The notes below the pieces were generated by a model that saw only the letters and a program-made list of their open reading frames with translations, was not told where the DNA came from and ran no database searches. The position numbers and the translations under genes were made by a program. From positions 1 through 35,743 of the forward strand of contig CAKRVX010000012.1 of NCBI GenBank assembly GCA_934409175.1: a stretch of DNA of 35,743 bases, written 5' to 3'. Shown piece after piece: positions 8,372 through 16,208 of this stretch (position 1 is its first letter; every line of letters begins with the position of its first letter). This stretch comes from an uncultured Blautia sp. Lineage in GTDB: Bacteria; Bacillota; Clostridia; Lachnospirales; Lachnospiraceae.

Positions 8372-11253
8372 AACGATTTTTCCGAAAAATACGTATAAAG
8401 AGAACAACTGTACTGGTATTGGTATTTGTGTTTATGTCTGCAACTCTGGTACGTCAGCTTTTTGAGCTTCAGATTATTCAGGGCCAGGACTATATCAGTA
8501 AATTTGAATCACGTATTACGAAGAAACGTGTGATCAAAAGCACACGAGGCAATATTTATGATAAAAATGGGGAAGAACTGGCAACCAATGTGCTGGCTTA
8601 TTCTGTTACTTTTGAAGATAACGGGACCTATGATTCAACCCGTGATAAGAATCTGACATTAAATGGGATTGCATATCGGGTCCTTAAGATTCTGGAGTCT
8701 AATGGAGATTCTATCAGCCATAATTTCCATATTGTTTTGGATAATGATGGAAATTATCAATTTGATGTGGAAGAAGGTTTTACTTTAAATCGTTTTCGTG
8801 CAGATATTTATGGAGAGGCACTGATTGATAATCTCACAAAGAAACAGAAATCTGCCACTGCGGATCAGATGATGGATTATCTGGTGGGAAGCAGTGGATT
8901 CTCAATCGTATTATACGGGGATGATGCTTATTCAGATGAGGAGCTGACTTCGCATAATCTTCCGCTGGAACTGACGAAACAGGAAATTCTGGATCTGGCA
9001 ATTATCCGTTATGAACTGAGCACGAACAGTTTTAAGAAATATATGGCAGTTACTATTGCTACAAATGTAAGCGAACAGTCAGTTGCTGCGATTAAGGAAA
9101 ATCAATCAGAACTTCAAGGAATTGATATTGTAGAGGATTCTGTACGTAAATATGTTGATGATGTCAGTATGGGACCAATTCTGGGATATACGGGACAGGC
9201 ATCAGCACAAGAACTGGAAGAACTACGTAAAAAAAATCCGGATTATGCAAATGATGCTGTTATAGGAAAAGCAGGTATTGAAAAATATATGGAAACAGCT
9301 CTTCAGGGCAAAGATGGCGAAGAGACGGTCACGGTGGATAATCTTGGAAAAGTATTGAAACTTGATACAGATACAAGAGTAGAACCAGTGGCAGGAAATG
9401 ATGTGTATCTGACGATAGACAACAGTTGGCAGTCTGCAGTTTACCAGATTCTGAAACAAAGGGTTGCAGGTATTCTTCTTTCAAAAATTGAGGCTACGAA
9501 AACTTATGATTACAGTGTAAAAGATGCGGCTCAGATTAAAATTCCAATTTATGATGTATATAATGCACTGGTATCCAATAGTGTGATCGATATCAGCCGA
9601 TTCAGTGATGCCGATGCATCTGATACAGAAAAAAATTTATATGCCAAATTTCAACAAAAGCAGCAGCAGGTTTTTGATACAATAACTGATAGGCTGACAG
9701 GAGAAAGTCCCGCAGCTTTAAAAGATGAAGATGAACAGATACAGGAGTATCTGACATATATCTGCGATGATCTTCTCAGAGATACGCTTGGAATAATTTC
9801 AAAAAATGCAGTTGATACTTCCGATGCCACTTATCAGGCATGGGCGAATGATAAAAGCATTAGTTTGAAAGACTACCTGACTTATGCGGCAAGTCAGAAC
9901 TGGATTGATATTTCAAAAATTTCCACAGAGGGGGACTATCTTGATTCTTCTGAAGTTTATCAGGCACTTACCAGTTATGTAATTGACTATTTAAAGACGG
10001 ATAATAATTTTTCTAAGCTTTTGTATAAATATATGCTTCAGGAAGATACAATTTCCGGTCAGGAACTGTGTCTGGTACTCTATGACCAGGGTGTACTTTC
10101 CAAAGATGATGATACTTATGAAGCTCTTGCATCTGGTGCAATGACGCCCTATGATTTTATGATTAATAAAATCTATACCCTGGAAATTGAGCCTGCACAG
10201 CTGGCATTGGAGCCATGCTCTGCATCTGCTGTGATCACAGACGTAAATACAGGAGATGTACTGGCATGTGTATCTTATCCGGGGTATGATAATAATCGTC
10301 TGGTAAATAACATGGACACAGATTATTATGCAAAGCTTTCGCTTGATCAGTCCAGCCCGTTTTTTAATAAGGCGACTCAGCAGACTACAGCGCCAGGTTC
10401 TACATTTAAAATTTTGTCTACTATTGCAGGCATGTCAGAAGGCGTGATAGATGATGGTACTTATATTAACTGTACAGGCTCTTTTGATTTGGTTACTCCT
10501 CCAATTAATTGCTGGAATAAACAAGGTCATGGTGAAATTGAAATCAGAGAAGCAATCGAGCAATCCTGTAACTATTATTTTAATATGGTAGGTTTTAAGC
10601 TTGGACAGGATGCAAATGGAGATTTTTCAGAAAACAGAAGCCTGACAATACTTCAAAAATATGCTTCAGAGATAGGACTGGATAAAAAGACGGGTATTGA
10701 ACTTACGGAATCTGCACCGCAGGTATCAAATGCTTATGCGGTACCGTCCTATATTGGACAGGGTACCAATGCTTATACCACCAGTCAGCTTGCACGTTAT
10801 GCAACTGCTATTGCAACCAGCGGTACAGTGTATGATCTTACTCTTCTGGACAGACAGACTGATTCGAAGGGATCTGTTCTTAAGGAATATGAACCAGATG
10901 TGATAAATACTCTGGATGTTTCTCAGAATGTGTGGGATGATATTCATGACGGTATGTACCGTGTGGTTCAGACACATAAGCAATTTGATGGTCTGGGAGT
11001 TCAGGTGGCAGGTAAAACCGGTACAGCCGAAGTTGATGGTGTTTATCATCCTAACCATGGTATGTTTATTGGTTATGCTCCTGCTACAGATCCTCAGTAT
11101 GCTATTGCTGTGCGTATTGAAAATGGTTACAGTTCAGGTAATGCGTGTCTTGCAGCTGATGATATTTTTAAATACATTTTTGAATTGGCAGATGAACAGA
11201 CAATTCTTACAGGTGTTGCTGCCAGTGATACCAGTGATACATCAAATGACTAA
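8356..11253 (+). CDS. mrdA: class B penicillin-binding protein 2 with large internal insertion
   Basis: This is the elongasome D,D-transpeptidase that crosslinks peptidoglycan with RodA and MreCD. The 965-residue protein has an N-terminal membrane anchor (about residues 16-34). The dimerisation domain follows (RGNIYDKNGEELATN; GYTGQAS; GKAGIEKYME). The transpeptidase domain has all three active-site motifs: S682 in STFK, S737-C-N, and K887-T-G. Usual Firmicute homologues have about 580-720 residues. The extra length lies between LTID (residue 352) and the start of the transpeptidase domain (SASAVITDVNTG, about 620), where some 230 residues form a helix-rich acidic insert. Translation starts at TTG 8356 inside mreD; no earlier or nearby ATG precedes the anchor. 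Confidence in the family is very high. Confidence 0.93.
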   Translation: MGTKIKRFFRKIRIKRTTVLVLVFVFMSATLVRQLFELQIIQGQDYISKFESRITKKRVIKSTRGNIYDKNGEELATNVLAYSVTFEDNGTYDSTRDKNLTLNGIAYRVLKILESNGDSISHNFHIVLDNDGNYQFDVEEGFTLNRFRADIYGEALIDNLTKKQKSATADQMMDYLVGSSGFSIVLYGDDAYSDEELTSHNLPLELTKQEILDLAIIRYELSTNSFKKYMAVTIATNVSEQSVAAIKENQSELQGIDIVEDSVRKYVDDVSMGPILGYTGQASAQELEELRKKNPDYANDAVIGKAGIEKYMETALQGKDGEETVTVDNLGKVLKLDTDTRVEPVAGNDVYLTIDNSWQSAVYQILKQRVAGILLSKIEATKTYDYSVKDAAQIKIPIYDVYNALVSNSVIDISRFSDADASDTEKNLYAKFQQKQQQVFDTITDRLTGESPAALKDEDEQIQEYLTYICDDLLRDTLGIISKNAVDTSDATYQAWANDKSISLKDYLTYAASQNWIDISKISTEGDYLDSSEVYQALTSYVIDYLKTDNNFSKLLYKYMLQEDTISGQELCLVLYDQGVLSKDDDTYEALASGAMTPYDFMINKIYTLEIEPAQLALEPCSASAVITDVNTGDVLACVSYPGYDNNRLVNNMDTDYYAKLSLDQSSPFFNKATQQTTAPGSTFKILSTIAGMSEGVIDDGTYINCTGSFDLVTPPINCWNKQGHGEIEIREAIEQSCNYYFNMVGFKLGQDANGDFSENRSLTILQKYASEIGLDKKTGIELTESAPQVSNAYAVPSYIGQGTNAYTTSQLARYATAIATSGTVYDLTLLDRQTDSKGSVLKEYEPDVINTLDVSQNVWDDIHDGMYRVVQTHKQFDGLGVQVAGKTGTAEVDGVYHPNHGMFIGYAPATDPQYAIAVRIENGYSSGNACLAADDIFKYIFELADEQTILTGVAASDTSDTSND

Positions 11254-11310
11254 AATACATCGGGAGAATACCAGAAGTATGGAAGCTATCTTTTAGGAGG
11301 AATTGAAGAT

Positions 11311-12099
11311 ATGAGTGAAGTCATTGTGATTACTTCCGGAAAAGGCGGCGTTGGAAAGACAACCACAGTTGCTAATATAGGAACTGGACTCGCTGCGTTG
11401 GGTAAAAAAGTTGTAGTGGTGGATACAGATATCGGTCTTCGTAATCTGGATGTAGTTCTCGGTTTGGAAAATCGAATAGTGTATAATCTGGTGGATGTAA
11501 TAAACGGAACCTGTCGTCTTCGTCAGGCGCTAATCAAAGACAAACGTCATCCAGAATTGTGTCTTCTTCCATCTGCTCAAACTAAAGATAAAACAGCTGT
11601 TTCTCCAGAACAGATGATTAAGCTGACAGATGATTTGAGAGAACAGTTTGATTACGTACTCCTGGATTGTCCGGCTGGAATTGAACAGGGATTTAAAAAT
11701 GCGATTGCGGGAGCTGATAAGGCGTTGGTAGTTACGACTCCTGAAGTTTCCGCAATCAGAGATGCAGATCGCATTATAGGGCTTCTCGAAGCCAATGATA
11801 TCCGTGATATACATCTGATCATAAATCGCCTCAGACCAGATATGATTGCCAGAGGAGATATGATGTCTGTAGATGATGTGACAGAGATTCTTGCAGTTGA
11901 CCTGATAGGAACGATTCTGGATGATGAACAGATTGTGATTGCGACTAATCAGGGAGAACCTCTTTCAGGAAAAGGATCGCAGGCTGAAGAAGAATACAGA
12001 AATATTTGTCGACGTTTGATGGGGGAAGAGATTCCCTTTGTCGATATCAATCGAAAAAAAGGATTCTTTAAAAGATTGGGAAATATGTTCAAAAAATAA
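11311..12099 (+). CDS. minD: septum site-determining ATPase MinD
   Basis: MinD is a membrane-binding ATPase that positions the division inhibitor MinC. It has 262 residues, the normal length. The deviant Walker A is GKGGVGKTT (from residue 10), with DTDIGLRNLDVVLGLENR as the switch region and YVLLDCPAGIE as Walker B. The C-terminal KKGFFKRLGNMFKK is the amphipathic membrane-targeting helix. AGGAGG precedes ATG 11311. It follows the PBP2 gene after 57 bases, the place where minC is found in many Clostridia, but no minC is present here. MinE follows after 15 bases. Confidence 0.96.
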   Translation: MSEVIVITSGKGGVGKTTTVANIGTGLAALGKKVVVVDTDIGLRNLDVVLGLENRIVYNLVDVINGTCRLRQALIKDKRHPELCLLPSAQTKDKTAVSPEQMIKLTDDLREQFDYVLLDCPAGIEQGFKNAIAGADKALVVTTPEVSAIRDADRIIGLLEANDIRDIHLIINRLRPDMIARGDMMSVDDVTEILAVDLIGTILDDEQIVIATNQGEPLSGKGSQAEEEYRNICRRLMGEEIPFVDINRKKGFFKRLGNMFKK

Positions 12100-12114
12100 A
12101 AGGAGGGGATCTGT

Positions 12115-12357
12115 GTGAGAGCTTTTTTCAGAGAAAAGAAACGCTCCGCAGGATATGCAAGGGACAGAGTGAAACTGCTCCTGATATCAGAACGAATTGA
12201 CTGCTCTCCGCAAATGATGAAAATGTTACGGAATGATATGATACATACCGTAAAAAAATATCTTACCATTGATGAGGAACAGGTAAAAATACAGATTTCA
12301 CAGGAGCCAGCAGTGCTCCATGCGTATATTCCTGTTCAGAATAAAAAGGACAGATAA
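12115..12357 (+). CDS. minE: cell division topological specificity factor MinE
   Basis: MinE stimulates MinD ATPase and displaces it from the membrane. The 80-residue product has the usual pattern: an N-terminal basic amphipathic stretch (RAFFREKKRSAGYARDRVK), the MinD-contact helix (KLLLISERIDCSPQMM), then the dimerisation domain (KYLTIDEEQVKIQIS). The start is GTG 12115, supported by AGGAGGGG at 12100-12108. It is in series with minD and rodA and only 3 bases before rodA. Confidence 0.93.
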   Translation: MRAFFREKKRSAGYARDRVKLLLISERIDCSPQMMKMLRNDMIHTVKKYLTIDEEQVKIQISQEPAVLHAYIPVQNKKDR

Positions 12358-12360
12358 AAT

Positions 12361-13521
12361 ATGTTAAAGCAATATAAATTACGATTTTATAATTTCAGGT
12401 TGGTGGTTTTTCTGCTTGCCATAAGTCTGATTGGAGTTAATCTGGTTGGGACTGCTGCATCAGATCTGAAATCCAAACAGTTAGCAGGTGTAGTGCTTGG
12501 CGTAATCTTTATGCTGATATTGTCATTGATGGACTATTCCTGGCTTATGAACTTCCAGTGGATCATGTATGGATTTAATATTATTATGCTGCTGGTAGTG
12601 CGTATTACTGGTGACAGTGCTAATGGTGCAGCCAGATGGATCAGTATTGGATCGTTTCGTTTTCAGCCAACAGAGTTATCTAAGATTATTTTGATTATTT
12701 TTTTTGCTAAATTTTTTATGGATCATGAGGAAAACCTGAATACTCCAAAAACACTTGGACTGTCAGCAATACTTCTGGCGGTGCCTTTACTCCTGATTCT
12801 TGAGCAACCGGATTTGAAAAACACGATTACAGTTATTGTAATATTCTGTATTATGATTTATGTGGCAGGTTTGAGTTACAGGATAATAGGTGGTGCAGTG
12901 CTGATTGCAGTGCCTTTACTGATAATTTTCCTGTCCATTGTAGTTCAGCCAGATCAGAAGTTAATAAAAGACTATCAGAGAGATCGTATTATGTCATTTT
13001 TGTATCCTGAGAATGAGGAATATTCAGATGATATTGAACAGCAAAATAACTCGAAAACTGCTATTGCCTCAGGAGAACTTGTTGGAAAAAAATTAAGTGG
13101 TGATGACAGTGTTACTTCCGTTAACCAGGGAAACTTTGTATCGGAAAACCAGACAGACTTTATTTTTGCAGTTGCCGGTGAAGAGTATGGATTTCTGGGA
13201 TGTGTAGCAATTGTCCTGCTATTGCTTGCGATTTCCTTTGAATGTATCCGTATGAGCCTGAGAGCAAAGGATTTATCCGGGAAGATAGTATGTTGTGGAA
13301 TGGGAGGTTTGGTAGCTCTTCAAAGTTTTATTAATATCTGTGTTGCTACAGGACTGGCACCAAATACAGGTACACCGCTTCCTTTTGTCAGCTATGGGCT
13401 GACTTCATTGGTAAGTCTATATATTGGTATGGGAATTGTGATCAATGTAGGACTTCAGAGCAGTACATACAATAAAGAAATCATGAAAAAAGAAACAGAC
13501 AGGAGAGAAGAATACTTATGA
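12361..13521 (+). CDS. rodA: SEDS peptidoglycan glycosyltransferase RodA
   Basis: RodA polymerises glycan strands from lipid II as partner of the elongasome PBP2. The 386-residue polytopic protein has about ten membrane helices and SEDS signatures: GAARWISIGSFRFQPTELSK near residue 82, a large extracytoplasmic loop around residues 196-250, and the C-terminal PNTGTPLPFVSYG. AAAGGA at 12345-12350 serves ATG 12361. Membership of the mre-PBP2 operon favours RodA over FtsW or SpoVE. Its stop overlaps the carboxypeptidase start by four bases (ATGA). Confidence 0.93.
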   Translation: MLKQYKLRFYNFRLVVFLLAISLIGVNLVGTAASDLKSKQLAGVVLGVIFMLILSLMDYSWLMNFQWIMYGFNIIMLLVVRITGDSANGAARWISIGSFRFQPTELSKIILIIFFAKFFMDHEENLNTPKTLGLSAILLAVPLLLILEQPDLKNTITVIVIFCIMIYVAGLSYRIIGGAVLIAVPLLIIFLSIVVQPDQKLIKDYQRDRIMSFLYPENEEYSDDIEQQNNSKTAIASGELVGKKLSGDDSVTSVNQGNFVSENQTDFIFAVAGEEYGFLGCVAIVLLLLAISFECIRMSLRAKDLSGKIVCCGMGGLVALQSFINICVATGLAPNTGTPLPFVSYGLTSLVSLYIGMGIVINVGLQSSTYNKEIMKKETDRREEYL

Positions 13522-14738
13522 AATTAGGAAAAACATCTCCGCAGAAGGGGTCTCAGAAAAAATCAGCGACTCCCTATAAAAATATGACAGAGAATAGAAA
13601 TACCCGTATGAAAAGTGCAAGGCCGGTTCAGACAACTGTACTTCCAAAGTCTCAAAGACCATCCAGACAGATGGATATTACAGAGCAGAAAAAATCTGTT
13701 GCAAAAAAGAGAAGCAACTATAAGAGAAGTAGAAGAAAGCGTATTGGGCATACTATTTTGCTTCTTCTTGTTCTGCTGCTGGCTGCTGGCGGATCTTTTA
13801 TGGTAGTACAGATGATGAAAGGAAATTATGTAGGAAAACCGATACAGGCTTTCGATTCTTCTCTGGTTTTTACCAACAGTAGTCTTTCCTCAAAAGAAAA
13901 TATGAAAACCTATTCTTTTGCTCAAAGTTTGTGTGTTTCTTCTAAAAATAATGTAGACAGAATCAAAAATGCATCTCTGGAAGATGGACAAAATGGCCTG
14001 TTATTTAGTTTAAGCAATCATAAAGTTTTATATGCGAAAGGAATTTATGATAAAGTATATCCGGCAAGTATCACAAAGATTATGACAGCTATGCTGGCAT
14101 TGAAAAGTGGAAAACTTGATGATACTGTGACAATTTCTCAGGAAAATGTTACGCTTGAAGAAGGTTCTCAGGTATGTGGATTTTCAGCTGGAGATCAGGT
14201 GACGCTGGATCAGCTTCTTCACTGTTTGCTGGTTTACTCCGGAAATGATGCGGCCTCTGCTATTGCAGAATATGTAGGCGGAAGTACAGAAAATTTTGTT
14301 CAGATGATGAACAGCTATGCAACGGAATTAGGATGTACGGGGACACATTTTACCAATCCCCATGGACTTCAGGATGAAAATCATTATACAACTCCGTATG
14401 ATATTTATCTGATGTTAAATGAAGCTATGAAATATAAGGAATTCACAGAGATTACAGAATTATCTTCTTATACGGTTGATTATACAGGAGCTGATGGTTC
14501 AGCGCTTAGTACAACGCTTCAGGCAACAGATCATTACCTTACTGGTGAAGCAACACCACCGAAAGATGTTACGATTCTGGGCGGTAAGACTGGAACCACA
14601 GATTCTGCCGGAAATTGTCTGGCTATTCTCACACAAAATGCATATGGAAAAACGTATGTATCAATTGTGATGGGAGCATCCAGCAAGGACCTTCTGTATC
14701 AGGAAATGAATTCTCTGCTTCAGAATATTAACAGTTAA
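13518..14738 (+). CDS. D-alanyl-D-alanine carboxypeptidase (peptidase S11)
   Basis: This low-molecular-weight PBP removes the terminal D-Ala from peptidoglycan stem peptides outside the membrane. It has 406 residues. A strongly basic cytoplasmic tail of about 75 residues (many Lys/Arg/Ser/Gln) precedes one membrane helix (about residues 76-97). The S11 domain follows with SITK (SxxK), SGN in VYSGNDAAS, and GGKTGTT. The signal-anchor layout with a long basic tail differs from DacA proteins, which have a cleaved signal peptide and a C-terminal amphipathic anchor. It is translationally coupled to rodA and is the last gene of the operon. The exact Dac paralogue is not assignable. Confidence 0.9.
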   Translation: MKLGKTSPQKGSQKKSATPYKNMTENRNTRMKSARPVQTTVLPKSQRPSRQMDITEQKKSVAKKRSNYKRSRRKRIGHTILLLLVLLLAAGGSFMVVQMMKGNYVGKPIQAFDSSLVFTNSSLSSKENMKTYSFAQSLCVSSKNNVDRIKNASLEDGQNGLLFSLSNHKVLYAKGIYDKVYPASITKIMTAMLALKSGKLDDTVTISQENVTLEEGSQVCGFSAGDQVTLDQLLHCLLVYSGNDAASAIAEYVGGSTENFVQMMNSYATELGCTGTHFTNPHGLQDENHYTTPYDIYLMLNEAMKYKEFTEITELSSYTVDYTGADGSALSTTLQATDHYLTGEATPPKDVTILGGKTGTTDSAGNCLAILTQNAYGKTYVSIVMGASSKDLLYQEMNSLLQNINS

Positions 14739-14759
14739 ATAATATGCATTTTTATGATA

Positions 14760-14799
14760 AAATAACTGCAGTAACTGATATATGTTACTGCAGTTATTT
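14760..14799 (+). terminator. perfect 16-bp hairpin after the mre/rodA operon
   Basis: AAATAACTGCAGTAAC (14760-14775) and its exact reverse complement (14784-14799) enclose an 8-base loop. The second arm ends in TTATTT, so it can work as a weak factor-independent terminator for the operon that ends at 14738. It has no separate U-tract and lies just before the alarmone synthetase start. It could instead be an operator or a leader hairpin of that gene. A weak promoter-like pair (TTAACA 14728, TATGAT 14753, 19-base spacer) sits just upstream. Confidence 0.6.
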
Positions 14800-14824
14800 A
14801 CTTGAACGGGAGATGAAGAAGAAT

Positions 14825-15637
14825 ATGAGAAATATAGAAGAATTAAGAGATCTACGAGAGCAGGGCAGAAATCTGATCGAACGAAAACGGGATGAATTTG
14901 TGAGAAATAGTTTGTTGTCAGATGAATTTCTGGAAATGCTTGAAAAGAACAAAAAGCCTATGGATTTACTGATGTCTTATTATCAGTGTGCAATTATGGA
15001 AATAGAAACAAAATTTAAAGTTTTGAACCAGGAATATTCTCTGCAATATGATAAAAATCCAATAGAAAGTATAAAAACCCGGGTGAAATCATATGACAGT
15101 TTGTTGAGAAAAATACGAAAAAAGAATATTCCGCTTACATTGGAATCCATCGAAAAAAATATTAATGATATTGCCGGTGTGAGAGTTATTTGTTCTTTTC
15201 CGGATGATATTTATGATATTGCTGACAGTTTTTTAAGACAGGATGATATTACTTTAATTGAGAAAAAAGACTATATAAAAAATCCCAAACCCAGTGGATA
15301 CAGAAGTTTGCACTTAATTGTGCAGGTACCTATTTTTTTGCAGAATACCAAGAAGCTTGTGACAGTTGAAGTGCAGCTTCGTACTATAGCAATGGACTTT
15401 TGGGCAAGTTTAGAACATAAAATGCGATATAAAAAGAATATAGCACCGGATCAAGTGAAATTTTTACAGGATGAACTGTCGGACTGTGCAAAGCAAAGTG
15501 CAAATCTGGATGAAAGAATGCAGAATATTCGAAATGTGATTATACAGAATTCCAAAACTGAAGAGGAAGAAGAGGAAGGTATATGTTTTCCAATTGGATT
15601 GTCAATTACACGAGATAACAGGAGAAAACAGCCATGA
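14825..15637 (+). CDS. small alarmone synthetase, GTP pyrophosphokinase (RelQ/YjbM-like)
   Basis: This cytoplasmic enzyme is predicted to transfer pyrophosphate from ATP to GDP or GTP, giving (p)ppGpp. The RelA/SpoT synthetase domain occupies the middle: DIAGVRVICSFPDDIYDIA, then KNPKPSGYRSLHLIVQVP, then VEVQLRTIAMDFWASLEHKMRY. There is no HD hydrolase, TGS or ACT domain, so it is a single-domain synthetase (about 270 residues, longer than RelQ at about 210). ATG 14825 is chosen for GGAGATGA upstream. ATG 14813 is possible, and ATG 14744 is unlikely because it would translate through the hairpin. The end overlaps the HD gene by four bases. Confidence 0.87.
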   Translation: MRNIEELRDLREQGRNLIERKRDEFVRNSLLSDEFLEMLEKNKKPMDLLMSYYQCAIMEIETKFKVLNQEYSLQYDKNPIESIKTRVKSYDSLLRKIRKKNIPLTLESIEKNINDIAGVRVICSFPDDIYDIADSFLRQDDITLIEKKDYIKNPKPSGYRSLHLIVQVPIFLQNTKKLVTVEVQLRTIAMDFWASLEHKMRYKKNIAPDQVKFLQDELSDCAKQSANLDERMQNIRNVIIQNSKTEEEEEEGICFPIGLSITRDNRRKQP

Positions 15638-16179
15638 GCGGATGTATTACAACTTATACAGGAAAGCATATAGATCCAGTACATCCGGATGAAAAACTCA
15701 TATGTATAGAAGATATTGCACATGCATTGTCTTTAATCTGTAGAGGAAATGGACATGTAAAGACTTTCTTTTCTGTAGGACAGCATTGTATTAATTGTGC
15801 AAAAGAAGCCTCGGCGCGTGGTTATTCGGATCGGGTTATATTAGCATGTCTTTTACATGATGCCAGTGAATGTTACCTGTCTGATGTACCCAGGCCCTTT
15901 AAAAGAGTGCTTACAGAATATAAAAAGCAGGAAAACGTAATATTGAATCTGATCTACAGAAAATATCTAGGCAGTACACTTTCAGATAAAGAGGAAAGGT
16001 TGATAAAAGAAATAGATGATGCAATGCTTTGGTTTGATCTGACATTTCTTTTAAATGAGAAACAAGAAGAAAAGCGTCCATATATTTGCATTCCTCTGGA
16101 ATATAAAGTACGTTCTTTTGAAGAAACAGAGAAAGAATATCTTGAATGGTTTTATTTTTTACATAAACGTGTTCACTAA
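15634..16179 (+). CDS. HD-domain phosphohydrolase, YfbR-like
   Basis: A 181-residue metal-dependent phosphohydrolase of the type found in phages and bacteria (TYTGKHIDPVHPDEKLICIEDIAHALS start). It is related to YfbR 5'-deoxynucleotidases. Likely metal ligands are an early His (H41 or H51 in HVKTFFSVGQH), H75-D76 in LLHDASE, and D128/D129 in EIDDAMLW. The substrate is probably a nucleotide. Overlap of the start with the stop of the alarmone synthetase (ATGA) implies coupled expression. That makes a role in clearing alarmones or related nucleotides conceivable, but the family is not known for this. No membrane segments are visible. Confidence 0.83.
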   Translation: MSGCITTYTGKHIDPVHPDEKLICIEDIAHALSLICRGNGHVKTFFSVGQHCINCAKEASARGYSDRVILACLLHDASECYLSDVPRPFKRVLTEYKKQENVILNLIYRKYLGSTLSDKEERLIKEIDDAMLWFDLTFLLNEKQEEKRPYICIPLEYKVRSFEETEKEYLEWFYFLHKRVH

Positions 16180-16208
16180 GAATGATTTTATGAAGGAGAG
16201 AGAATGGT

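Noticed and set aside
8356..11253. PBP2 as two genes or a frameshifted fusion, because of its length
   Set aside because: The frame is open throughout and all three active-site motifs are in one reading frame in proper order.
14744..14824. Longer start of the alarmone synthetase at ATG 14744
   Set aside because: It has no ribosome site, its codons run through the perfect hairpin, and the added residues do not look like the family.
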